Positions 55,455 to 64,000 of a DNA stretch of 64,000 bases are shown one piece after another. A model generated the notes under the pieces. The model did not search any database. It worked only from the letters and a program-made list of their open reading frames with translations, and was not told the origin of the DNA. Positions within the stretch are counted from its first letter, which is position 1, and each line of letters starts with the position of its first letter. The position numbers and the translations under genes were made by a program. The stretch comes from Isochrysis galbana (Eukaryota; Haptophyta; Isochrysidales; Isochrysidaceae): contig CM030931.1 in NCBI GenBank assembly GCA_018136815.1, positions 9,745,072 to 9,809,071 of the forward strand. Reading direction: 5' to 3'.

Positions 55455-56455
55455 CAGAAGGCCAAGGCAGAGGGTCCGTCGGGGGTGCGGAGAGGCGCAA
55501 TGAGTCCGGCGGACGCCCGACGCTCGCGCGCCGCAGGCGTGCCGGAGGCGAGCGTGTCAGCAGAAGGCCAAGGCGGAGGGTCCGTCGGGGGCGCGGAGAG
55601 GCGTAAGGAGGGGGGGGGGAGAGCGTAGACCCTTCCTCATCAGACTTCACCTGCCCTCCCATCCTTTTCTCTTCTCTCTCTTCTCTTCTCTCTCTCTCCC
55701 GTACTACAATAGTCTAGAGCATGTTCCCCGACTTCTTCCCCTGACTGCTGTCTGCCTGTCCCTGCTCAAATATATGTACTTATACTCCTAGAAGATGTCC
55801 TCCTTCCGTCTCTTCTCTCTCGTCCTCCGTCTCTTCCCCCGCCCCCTCTCTCACTCTACTCGCCATCATCATATTACACAAATACGCTCCTCCTCCTCCC
55901 CGGTTGGTCTCCCCCCCCTCTCAGAGTTCTCACGTAAACGGCGTGGCACTTCCTGCCCCCCCCCCTCCCCTTCTCCCCAGATCCGTACCCCCCCCCCCCT
56001 CCCCTTCGCCGCAGGCGTGCCGGAGGCGAGCGTGTCAGCAGAAGGCCAAGGCGGAGGGTCCGTCGGGGGCGCGGAGAGGCGTAAGGAGGGGGGGGGGAGA
56101 GCGTAGACCCTTCCTCATCAGACTTCACCTGCCCTCCCATCCTTTTCTCTTCTCTCTCTTCTCTTCTCTCTCTCTCCCGTACTACAATAGTCTAGAGCAT
56201 GTTCCCCGACTTCTTCCCCTGACTGCTGTCTGCCTGTCCCTGCTCAAATATATGTACTTATACTCCTAGATGTCCTCCTTCCGTCTCTTCTCTCTCGTCC
56301 TCCGTCTCTTCCCCCGCCCCCTCTCTCACTCTACTCGCCATCATCATATTACACAAATACGCTCCTCCTCCTCCCCGGTTGGTCTCCCCCCCCTCTCAGA
56401 GTTCTCACGTAAACGGCGTGGCACTTCCTGCCCCCCCCCCCTCCCCTTCTCCCCA
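55455..56455 (+). repeat. Tandem duplication between divergent NIPA and dynein-tail-like genes
   Basis: Two near-identical copies of about 472 bp: 55540-55975 and 56014-56450. Shared landmarks are 'tgccggaggcgagcgtgtca', 'cttcctcatcagacttcacc', 'gtactacaatagtctagagc', 'atatatgtacttatactcct' and 'acgtaaacggcgtggcactt'. They differ mainly in C-run lengths and a 3-bp gap ('agaagatgtcc' versus 'agatgtcc'). A partial third copy of the first 80 bp lies at 55455-55535, overlapping the NIPA 5' side, which suggests stepwise tandem growth. Confidence 0.9.
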
Positions 56456-56633
56456 GATCCGTACCCCCCCTTTCTTCCCGTTCCCTGCCGCCGGCGCCGT
56501 CGGCGGAGTTCCTGCCGACATCCGTCTCCCTTCCCCCCCCCCCCCCAGCCGGTATCCGGATCGTTTCCCTTCTCCCCCCCCACTTCCCGACGGACCCCTT
56601 GTTCCTTCTTCTGCTTCCTCCCCCCCGACCGTT

Positions 56634-56785
<152 letters not shown>

Positions 56786-56860
56786 CACCTACCCACACCC
56801 CCTCTCCCTCCTTCTCCTCGCTCTCCCTAACGCGCGGCTGCCGGGCGGCGCGCGCGCACG

Positions 56861-59464
56861 ATGGCGATGGAGCGGGCAGGCAGCCCCGTCGTCTTCCTCG
56901 GCGGCAGGATAGGAACGCAAGACCTGCCGGCCACGCACCAGCCTCTGACACCGCGGCTGCTCGTCCCGCGCAAGCCCTCGGCCGTGCGCGCCGCCGCGCC
57001 ACAACCGCTACCCCGCTCGCTCATCAAGCGGCGCGAGACGATGCGAGATGACCGACAGACGGCCTCTGCCGCCGAGTGGAGCCTCACCCAGCTGCCGGCC
57101 AGCCAGTTTGCCGAGGCGACACCTGCGACTGAGCCGCAGCCCGAGGATCCGCTCGCATTTGTGACCGACCTGCGGAGGGCTAGGCAAGTGGCGCCGGACG
57201 GTATGCTCGACCTGTGCACTTCGCGGCTGCGCTCAGAGAATCTGTCCGACGTGAGCTCCCACGGCCCGCTTGCGCTTCTGCCCAACCCGTATCGCCTCTT
57301 TGTGCTGAGCGACCTCGAAGCAGACGTAGAGACGGGCGGCGGCTTGGTGACGCACAGCGTCTCGGCGACTTCCGTGACCATTTGGGATGGGACGAGAGCG
57401 CGTGAGGTATGGTCGATTGGTGAGTGGCACGCTGCTTGGAAGTCGTTCGAGCGCGTGCGTCATGCTGCCATCCTCCGCAGATGCCGTGCCCGATATACGT
57501 TTGAAGGCTGGCGAGCCAGTGTGCGCCGTCGGCGCAATACCCGGCACAAGGCCGCTCTGCTGCGTGCACAGCGCGTCGCCTCCACGGAGGCGGAGGCGCT
57601 GGACCCCATCTTTGTCGCTGCGACAGCCATGATCCCGTCGGTCGACGCCGCTCGCGAGCTGTCCGGTTGGATCCGTCTGCAAAGTCTCAATCTGGAGCAG
57701 GTTGCGGGTGGTGCGGATAGCGTGGAACTCCGTTTGGGGGTGAGCAACAGCAGCGCTCTAGGTGACGAGGTCATCACTCGTGTGGATCGCTTTGTCGAGC
57801 AAGTGGCGTCAAGCCTAGCGCTACTCCACGAGCTCCTAGTGACAACGGGGCTGCGCTCGCTTTCCGAGCCCAATCACGAGGCCTGCAGATTTGTGGTGGA
57901 GACATATGGGCGAAAGCACTACATGACCATCGCCGGTAACCTTCTGAATCGCAGGGCCCCTCTGGACTGCGTTGCCGCTTCGCCGCGGAACGCTAGGGCG
58001 ATGCTCCCGGCTCACCCGCCGATTGGCCACGCCCGCGGCGAAAAGGGCGTGCAGCGGCTCGCACGCTGGCACCGTGAGCTGCAGCCGATGGCCTTTGAGC
58101 ACGCCTCACTTGCCGTCATCAACGCGCACATGCTCCCGGCCATCCGCATGCTTCGCGGAGCGGATTGGATCGTGGCCTCTGCACTTCTAGAGGCTCCGAT
58201 AGAGGCTCTACGCGTAATGCTCCAGCGCTTTGAGGAGCACGACCCTCTCGTGGAAGACTTTCTGCTACTTTGTGAGGTGGAGAGACTGCACGAGTCGCGG
58301 GTGTCAACACCAATACTGATGGCCGGGGCGGCCAGGGAGGCCGTGGTTTTCGGGGATGCGGTTCCGGGCACTGCTTCCAACGCAGACCTCTCAAGTGCGA
58401 GTACTGCTGGTGCCAACGCGGACCCGATGCGAGAGAAACTGCGATTGCGCCTCGTCTGCCCGCCGGCTGCGGAGTTGGTGCGAGATTTGCTCGAGCAGGA
58501 AGTAGAAGCGCTATCGTCCGTCCAATTGCCGTCCACACGCCCGGAGCTCGCCGATATTGTCGCCGGCTACATGGCGCACTTCGGGAAGGAGGCGGAGCTG
58601 CCAAGGCTAAAGCGAGAGTCTGCAGCGAGGTGTCAGATCCGTGACGACTCGTTCGTTGCCTTCGGTGATAGCCTCTCCGAGGATAGTGAGGGGGGACTCG
58701 CAGGGGCGAGCGACGCTGAGACGGCGTCGGAGGAGCGGAGGCTGGCTGCCCTAATCAACGAGCAAGCGATTGAATTGCAGGCGGAGATTGCGTGGGAGGA
58801 GCGCCAACGAGCCTTGCGCAAGGAAGAGGAAGAGGCACGCTTGAGTACGAGACGAACTGCAATCAATGGACCTACTGAGCGCGGCTTGAGGCAGTGCAAA
58901 GGTGAAAACTCGGCGTCGGCACACTCGAGCTCCAACTCCAAGCTGTCACCAGCAGCCAGTCGGCGCCGGTCGCTTGTGATGTCGAATGCTGCTGCGAAAG
59001 TCGACCCTGCCGACGGCGTGAAGTCGAGGGCAAGCTCAAACCGCCCGGCACAACTCTCGCAGCTCTTGCGACTCCACTTGCTGGATAACCCGCCTCGGAG
59101 GCTCACCCGAATCATGCGAAGACTGGAAGCAGCCATCGATGGAGCGCTCCAGCGTGCCTTGTTGGTGGCCATTTCTCATGACCCCTTCATCGCTGCAGCA
59201 TCCCTTCCCGCGGGTGCCTCGCAAGCACTTGCGCCACCCCTCGGCCTCTCTGTAATTGACGTAGGGTGCGTTCGTATCAGCGGGCGCTCACTTTGGCCGA
59301 ACGACTCGTCGAATTGCGATGTGAATCCGCTGCTAGCACCGCTCTCGCTTGAGGAGCTTGCCGACGCGCCCCCGGCTAGTCTCGTGAACAATGCCGCCGC
59401 GGCTGGCTCGGCCCCCTTATGGCGGCGTCCAAGGCTGATGCTCCTTCCTATGTCCAAAAGCTAG
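56861..59464 (+). CDS. Protein resembling an axonemal dynein heavy chain tail, without motor domain
   Basis: An intronless 867-residue frame. Near residues 140-240 it reads '[18 protein letters not shown]', '[15 protein letters not shown]', '[17 protein letters not shown]' and '[16 protein letters not shown]'. This matches the recurring N-terminal signature of axonemal dynein heavy chains (NPYdL.vv ... YT.Sa.gVT ... sl.eWe.ey..f ... F..yr.Wk.F..Wr..vr). The region to about 560 is helical and could continue the tail homology. The last 300 residues are Ser/Glu-rich, with a charged coiled-coil-like patch ([20 protein letters not shown]). The protein stops at 59464, and there is no AAA+ motor or P-loop here or within the next 1.8 kb. 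It may be an independent tail-like protein or a truncated gene. The identification rests on pattern recall. A CT microsatellite precedes the ATG. Confidence 0.55.
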   Translation: MAMERAGSPVVFLGGRIGTQDLPATHQPLTPRLLVPRKPSAVRAAAPQPLPRSLIKRRETMRDDRQTASAAEWSLTQLPASQFAEATPATEPQPEDPLAFVTDLRRARQVAPDGMLDLCTSRLRSENLSDVSSHGPLALLPNPYRLFVLSDLEADVETGGGLVTHSVSATSVTIWDGTRAREVWSIGEWHAAWKSFERVRHAAILRRCRARYTFEGWRASVRRRRNTRHKAALLRAQRVASTEAEALDPIFVAATAMIPSVDAARELSGWIRLQSLNLEQVAGGADSVELRLGVSNSSALGDEVITRVDRFVEQVASSLALLHELLVTTGLRSLSEPNHEACRFVVETYGRKHYMTIAGNLLNRRAPLDCVAASPRNARAMLPAHPPIGHARGEKGVQRLARWHRELQPMAFEHASLAVINAHMLPAIRMLRGADWIVASALLEAPIEALRVMLQRFEEHDPLVEDFLLLCEVERLHESRVSTPILMAGAAREAVVFGDAVPGTASNADLSSASTAGANADPMREKLRLRLVCPPAAELVRDLLEQEVEALSSVQLPSTRPELADIVAGYMAHFGKEAELPRLKRESAARCQIRDDSFVAFGDSLSEDSEGGLAGASDAETASEERRLAALINEQAIELQAEIAWEERQRALRKEEEEARLSTRRTAINGPTERGLRQCKGENSASAHSSSNSKLSPAASRRRSLVMSNAAAKVDPADGVKSRASSNRPAQLSQLLRLHLLDNPPRRLTRIMRRLEAAIDGALQRALLVAISHDPFIAAASLPAGASQALAPPLGLSVIDVGCVRISGRSLWPNDSSNCDVNPLLAPLSLEELADAPPASLVNNAAAAGSAPLWRRPRLMLLPMSKS

Positions 59465-61308
59465 GATAGGTTAGAGCTAGGGTAGGACGAATGGACGAGT
59501 GCTAGCGCTCTCGCTCTGTCACCCTGTAATCCGTTTCTAAGTTCACGCCGCAGCGACACAGAAGCCTAGGTCCACCCCGCTCTCGCCCTGGAATCCGTCG
59601 CCAGGCATGGGTGAGGAGAGGCGGGCGGTGGCGCGCGGGCGGAGGAGGGGGGAAGACGGGCATGGGTAAGCTATGGGTAGGCCGGGGACGACCCCTGTGC
59701 AATTTGCACCGTGCGGAATCTCGTCGACGGAGTTTACGCGCCCGGCGAAAATTGAAGAGGGCCGTGCATTCATTTTGCGCGGAGGCAATTCGCAACTCGA
59801 GAAAGGTCGCTCACGCACTCTGAATGCAACACAAAACAACGTGTCGTTTTGCTGCTTGCTGCCTCTGTGTGCATGCATACATGAAAGTCTCACGAGCAGT
59901 GAGCAGTACTAGAGCTTCTTACACCAGTGCAAGATCTCTCCGGCGGCGCTCGCCATGCGCTACTTGCACTAAGCGCCGCCCCCCCCAAAACCCTTGGAAC
60001 AAACAACAGCCGCAGCTTCACCACCAACCACAATCCACAATACGGGGCCTTCCAATTGCGTGAGATGCCTCCGCCTGTGCCTCCCATCTTACTTATTGGT
60101 CTTCTTCCTATCCTATCCGCGACGAATAAATATGAATAACGATGTCCCCGGTGTGGGTTGAGTAGGCCGGCATCTTCATCTTGCAAAGGCTTTTTTACGC
60201 CAATGTTATCATTTGTCGCCACGTTGCATGTAGGGGGGCCTCGCCACACCTCCTCTCTCTCGACCCCCCCCTCATGGCGGGCGAGAACCACCCAACCCCC
60301 TGCGCTGTCACTTGGCATGCAGGGGGTACTCACCTCTCACCTCAACTGCCCAGACAGAGCCGCCAGGCACTCTCCTTAGCTCCCTGCCACCATCAAAGGC
60401 CTATGCACAGACAGATCGCACGCCCTGGCCCGCGCTGGCCGACCCATCGCTTTGCTGACCAACCAGCCCGGGCTGCGCCGCAGGGAACAGAGAAGGAAGC
60501 GGGAAGAGGGAAGAGGGAGAGGGGGGGCGAGCAAGATGAAGACGAGCGCTCTGCCTCTGGGGCCCCGAGTTTCGCTGAGCGTGATGAGTGCCGCCCCGCC
60601 GCCCCCCCATCCGTTGCGTTGTTTTACCCGAAAGGGGGTTTCCCCCAGCGTGGAGCCTCGGTTGAGAGGGCATACTGGGGCGCGCAGGTCGGTGCGTGCA
60701 CGCGTGCACCAGAGGAGGAATAACTATAATTGTTGAGGAGAGGGCGGCAGTGTTTGACTATCACTCGGCCACCTAGCACCTAGCCTCGTCAAGTTGTGAC
60801 CAATCAGCTAGTAGGGTTGGCTGGGAAGTAACATTATTTTCTAAGTCAAAGGATTCTTCCCCACGAATGAATGACGAGCACAATGAATTCACTGCCATAA
60901 ATTTACTACTACTAGTAGTACTAAATACCAATACCACATGTCACCCGGGACCATGGCTGCTTTGGCTAAGGTACACAGATAGCGTAGACAGGACCAACAC
61001 ACATATACATGAAGGTGACAAGACACTTGCACTAGACCAGCCTCGAGGACACAAGCTTACGTTGTTGACCTCGAGCTTCCCCACACGGCTTGCTTGGCGG
61101 CCTCGTTCACATAGCAAGTTGAACCATGCAGCAAAAGTTCAGGCGTCCACAAAAAGACATGGTTATCGGAAGAGTTACTCGTAGCTCGCGACCCGAGGCC
61201 ACATCGAAAGGAGGCCGCAACGAAAGGGCTCAAGGGGCACACGTGGTCGTTCGAATTATCACGCCGCAGCTCAACGGCACGATCCCAGTCCTCTTGTTTG
61301 CATGAGCT
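59465..61308. other. Intergenic region between convergent genes
   Basis: It holds the 3' ends of the dynein-tail-like and epimerase genes. Nothing else was recognised: reading frames at 59890-60720 on both strands are low-complexity. A short 'ctagtagtactaaat' A/T stretch lies at 60900-60930. Confidence 0.45.
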
Positions 61309-62783
61309 CTACTTCGCAGCCTTTGAGCCCATGTCGCACTTGTCAGTCATGGTCTGGCCCACGACGGTGGAGGTGGTAAGGGTTTCGATGGCGTTGCCGG
61401 CCTTCACGTAGTCGTCCACCTGGCTGCTGATCCACTTGTAAGTATACCCCAGGCCCTCGCGCAGACTGGTGGAGGGCGCCCAGCCCAATACCTGCTTGAT
61501 GAGGGTGTTGTCGGAGTTGCGGCCACGCACGCCCTCAGGGCCCGGGATATGCTTGATGGGGAGCGACTTGCCGCCGATCTCCATCACCATCTGGGCCATG
61601 TCATTCATTGACACTTGCTCGTCTGAGCCGATATTGAGAGGCTTCTTGTAGTCGGACACCATCAGCCTGAGGATGCCCTCAACCGCATCATCAATGTAGC
61701 AGAACGAGCGTGTTTGCTTGCCATTGCCCCACATCTCGAACTCGGTAGTCGCGGTAATGGCCTTGCGGCAGAAGGCGGCGGGCGCCTTCTCGCGGCCACC
61801 CTTCCAGGTTCCGAAAGGCCCGTAGATGTTGTGGAAGCGGCCGATGCGCGCCTCCATGCCGAAGTCCGAGTCGTAGTGCATGAGCAGTTCCTCGGTCATC
61901 AGCTTCTCCAGACCATATGCGTCTTGCGGCTGCGCTGGCCAGGCGTCGTCCTCCTTGAGGCCGATGGCGCCGTCAAGGTCCTCCTTGACCTGCTTATGCT
62001 CGGGGTAGATGCATGCAGAAGAGGCGTACCAGAAGCGTTTGATCCCAGCAGCACGGCCGGCCTCAGCCATCTGAAGATCAGAATAAGGAGAAAGATTGCG
62101 TCAAAGTTGAGAGAGCTTTGCTCTTCATGAATTTCAGAGAGGGCTCATGGAGATTCGAAATACTATCACCACTTGACGGGTGGCGCATTTGTGAAAGGCC
62201 ATCGCATGAGCACCAAGGCTGCGTCCCACCCGATGCCCTAGTGATGGTGGTGATGGCGTGGGGTGCATGCCGGCAGACGACATTGGCGTGGGCGGCGGGG
62301 GAGGGCTCACGTTGAAGCTGATCATGGTCGAGTTGTAAAGGATGCGTGAATGGTTGGACTGGATGAAGCCCATACCACCCATGTCAGCCTGTGTCGTACA
62401 CGTGGATTGCGCCGTCAACTCCACCGGGAAGAGACTGCGAGAGATGCACGGTCTGCGCGTGCCAACCCCCCCTCCTGCAACCCTGCCACTCCGCCTGCCC
62501 ACAGACCAGCACTTACCGCAAGGTTGAAGCACCACTCCATGCCCTCGCACGCCTGCTTGCAAGCGTCAGGGAAGCGCAGATCCAGGTTCAGAAACTCGTC
62601 GCAGAACGTGCTCTGCTCCATGTACTCATTCTCCTTCCAGTCGACCGCACGCACGTAGTGGCCCTCTTCCTTGAGCCGCTTGGCCAGATGGGAGGCGATG
62701 AATCCTCCGGCGCCGGTGACGCAGATCTTGAGGCGCGGGTAGTCCTTAGTAAACTTGGTGGTCTCAACCGGGGGGAGCACCAT
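61309..62783 (-). CDS. GME: GDP-D-mannose 3',5'-epimerase
   Basis: Converts GDP-D-mannose to GDP-L-galactose (and GDP-L-gulose), the entry to the plant-type ascorbate pathway and a source of L-galactose for cell-wall polymers. Three exons (62783-62517, 62388-62311, 62070-61309) join in frame into 368 residues; the Arabidopsis enzyme has 377. The NAD-binding Rossmann motif 'CVTGAGGFIASHLAKRLKEE' starts at residue 21. The catalytic set matches plant GME: 'YASSACIYPEHKQ' with S132/S133 and C135, and Y167-x3-K171 in 'QDAYGLEKLMTEEL'. These correspond to the plant S143, C145, Y174 and K178. 'RFHNIYGPFGTWKGGREKAP' contains the second catalytic lysine. The extended SDR fold is complete. The ATG at 62783 gives the usual start, 'ETTKFTKDYP'. 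Three extra residues lie between C135 and Y167 relative to Arabidopsis. A G-run then a C-run lie just upstream. Confidence 0.95.
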
Positions 62784-63281
62784 CGGAGTCGGAGGGGGAA
62801 GGAGAAGAGAGGGAAAGGGCGGAAAGTCGGCGCGGCCGAGGCGGAAGCGGGCAGTCCTCTGCGTGCGCGAGCTCCACGAGGCGGCGGCGGCGGGGGGGGG
62901 GGGCACCTCTACTTTCTACGGTGGCGTCCCCCCCCCCCCCCCCCCCCCCCTTCGTCCCCCTTCGCAGGTCGGTTCGCGGAATCCTCAGAAAGGATAGCAA
63001 CAAGAAAAAAGAAAAAACAGAAGAGCCGTCTTCAACGAGTTTCCTGTGGCGCGAGCCGGCGGGTGGCTGCCAGTTACTAGCGCTCTGCTCTATTGTAGCT
63101 GATGAAGTCAGCAAGTTGACGAGGGGACAGAGGGGGAGAAACAGAAGAGGTGTGCGACGAGCCCGATGGTCCGACCAACCACTTCTTGTACGTCGGAGGA
63201 CAAGGGCAAGCCTCCTCTCCCTGCTTGCTGCTTGCAGCTCACACAGAATAAGACCTCCGCACCTTGCACACAGTGACACTC
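62784..63281. promoter_or_regulatory. Shared upstream region of divergent GME and repeat-protein genes
   Basis: A 498-bp divergent intergenic region. A G-run (62888-62901) and a longer C-run (62928-62950) face each other in plus-strand order, as upstream of polyubiquitin. No TATA-like motif was recognised. Confidence 0.5.
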
Positions 63282-63860
63282 ATGGGATGCAGCCAGTCCA
63301 AATCTGACGCCGTCTCCATCGATCAAGTCAGGATCAACAATAAACTGCCGAGGGTAAGGCTGCTCCCCAGGCCGTTGAAGACGATCTCGGCACCGTGCGT
63401 GAAGCTGATCCTGATCCCCTTCCCCTTCCAATTGTGTCCATCACAGGAGACGGAAGCGGTCTCAATCGTGGATTCCGTCGACGAATCAAGCCGCAATCAC
63501 TGCCATTCCGCTCAAGAAGCCGAGCCTGCCTCTTCATCGCTCGACCTGAACGTGCAAGGCACCACGCCAAACGTTCCGTCCGACGCTGGAAACGTCAGCG
63601 ATATCAACGGCGGTGAGAATTCGGCGATCAAACTAGGCGGCGGTGAGAGCGCCCGTGAATTCGGTGCCCTGAACGCCCAAGCTGCCCTCACATCGCGCGA
63701 CCTGAACGTGCAAGGCACCACGCCGAAAGTGCTGTCCGACGCTGGAAACGTCGGCGATATCAATGGCGGTGAGGATTCGGCGATCAAATCAGGCGGCGGT
63801 GAGAGTTCCCGTAAATCTGATGCCTTGAACACCAAGCTGCCCTCGCATCGCGCGACATGA
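63282..63860 (+). CDS. Small MGC-start (likely acylated) protein with 52-residue tandem repeats, frameshifted in the third repeat
   Basis: Starts MGCSQSKSDAV. Gly2 and Cys3 with Ser6 fit N-myristoylation plus palmitoylation, implying a membrane-bound cytosolic protein. A 93-bp intron (63354-63446, donor GTAAGG, acceptor CATCACAG) is in frame both when read through and when spliced; splicing removes 31 unconvincing residues. The spliced product to the stop at 63860 is 161 residues. From 63543 a 156-bp (52-codon) repeat begins: 'DLNVQGTTP ... SDAGNV.DINGGE.SAIK ... GGGES'. A second copy starts at 63699 and a third at 63854. The spacing of the third copy is 155 bp: one missing C shifts the frame and makes the stop. 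The third copy then stays open to about the window end in another frame. The break may be real or a sequencing error. No known domain. Confidence 0.55.
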   Translation: MGCSQSKSDAVSIDQVRINNKLPRVRLLPRPLKTISAPCVKLILIPFPFQLCPSQETEAVSIVDSVDESSRNHCHSAQEAEPASSSLDLNVQGTTPNVPSDAGNVSDINGGENSAIKLGGGESAREFGALNAQAALTSRDLNVQGTTPKVLSDAGNVGDINGGEDSAIKSGGGESSRKSDALNTKLPSHRAT

Positions 63861-64000
63861 ACGTTCAAGGCATCACGCTGAACGTGCCGTCCGACGCCGG
63901 AAGTGTTGGCGATATCAACGGCGATGAGGATTCGGCGATCAAGTCGGGAGACGGTGAGAGCCCGCGTGCACGCAACGGATACGATTCAATGTGTGTTGGC
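63861..64000 (+). repeat. Third and last visible 52-codon repeat, out of frame
   Basis: Continues the repeat pattern ('NVQGITLNVPSDAGSVGDIN') in the frame one base away from the annotated coding region, to the window edge. Confidence 0.7.

Overview
This is a GC-rich nuclear contig from a single-celled eukaryote, most probably an alga or related protist. Genes are split by short GT-AG introns of about 65 to 210 bp. Several encode typical eukaryotic machinery: APC/C subunit, cap-binding CBP80, pinin, polyubiquitin and glucosidase II. GDP-mannose 3,5-epimerase and a lipoxygenase fit a photosynthetic lineage. I cannot name the species. One run of 100 N marks an assembly gap. No rRNA, tRNA, CRISPR or prokaryotic feature was recognised.

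Layout. 1-1086 holds the N-terminal part of an APC2-like cullin (minus). 2054-3670 is a protein with three C-terminal Cys/His clusters (minus). 7264-9568 is a lipoxygenase (minus). 10675-11412 is an LRR protein (plus). 13069-13902 is a secreted PEBP (minus). 15558-16385 is a fatty acid hydroxylase/sterol desaturase (plus). 17723-18848 is the ribonucleotide reductase small subunit (minus). 20616-24040 is the nuclear cap-binding protein CBP80 (minus, 8 exons). 26941-29538 is a 2OG-Fe(II) dioxygenase with a very long C-terminal extension (plus). 33990-35819 is an eight-unit polyubiquitin (minus). 39521-41356 is pinin (minus). 45713-49637 is a GH31 glucosidase II alpha-like enzyme (plus). 53209-55409 is a NIPA magnesium transporter (minus). 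56861-59464 is a protein resembling an axonemal dynein heavy chain tail without a motor (plus). 61309-62783 is GDP-mannose 3,5-epimerase (minus). 63282-63860 is a probably lipidated protein with 52-residue repeats (plus).

Between the genes, above all at 29.5-33.8, 36.8-39.0, 41.5-45.2 and 49.6-52.7 kb, the DNA is largely repeats. Two related non-LTR (LINE) families, labelled here LINE-A and LINE-B (my working names), appear as 5' ends, ORF1 pieces, zinc-finger ORF2 ends and at least eight 3' tails. Two copies are internally deleted derivatives that keep only the 5' start and the 3' tail, and one of these has a clean 20-bp target duplication. Other interspersed families include a short tandem repeat built on a 'gattgaacgc' core.

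The genes are housekeeping functions of unrelated pathways: cell cycle, dNTP supply, mRNA cap binding and splicing, ER glycoprotein trimming, Mg2+ transport and ascorbate precursor synthesis. They do not form a functional cluster. The recurring shared feature is a strongly strand-asymmetric purine/pyrimidine tract just upstream of most start codons. Exon joins were chosen by reading frame, splice consensus and remembered family patterns. No alignment was run.
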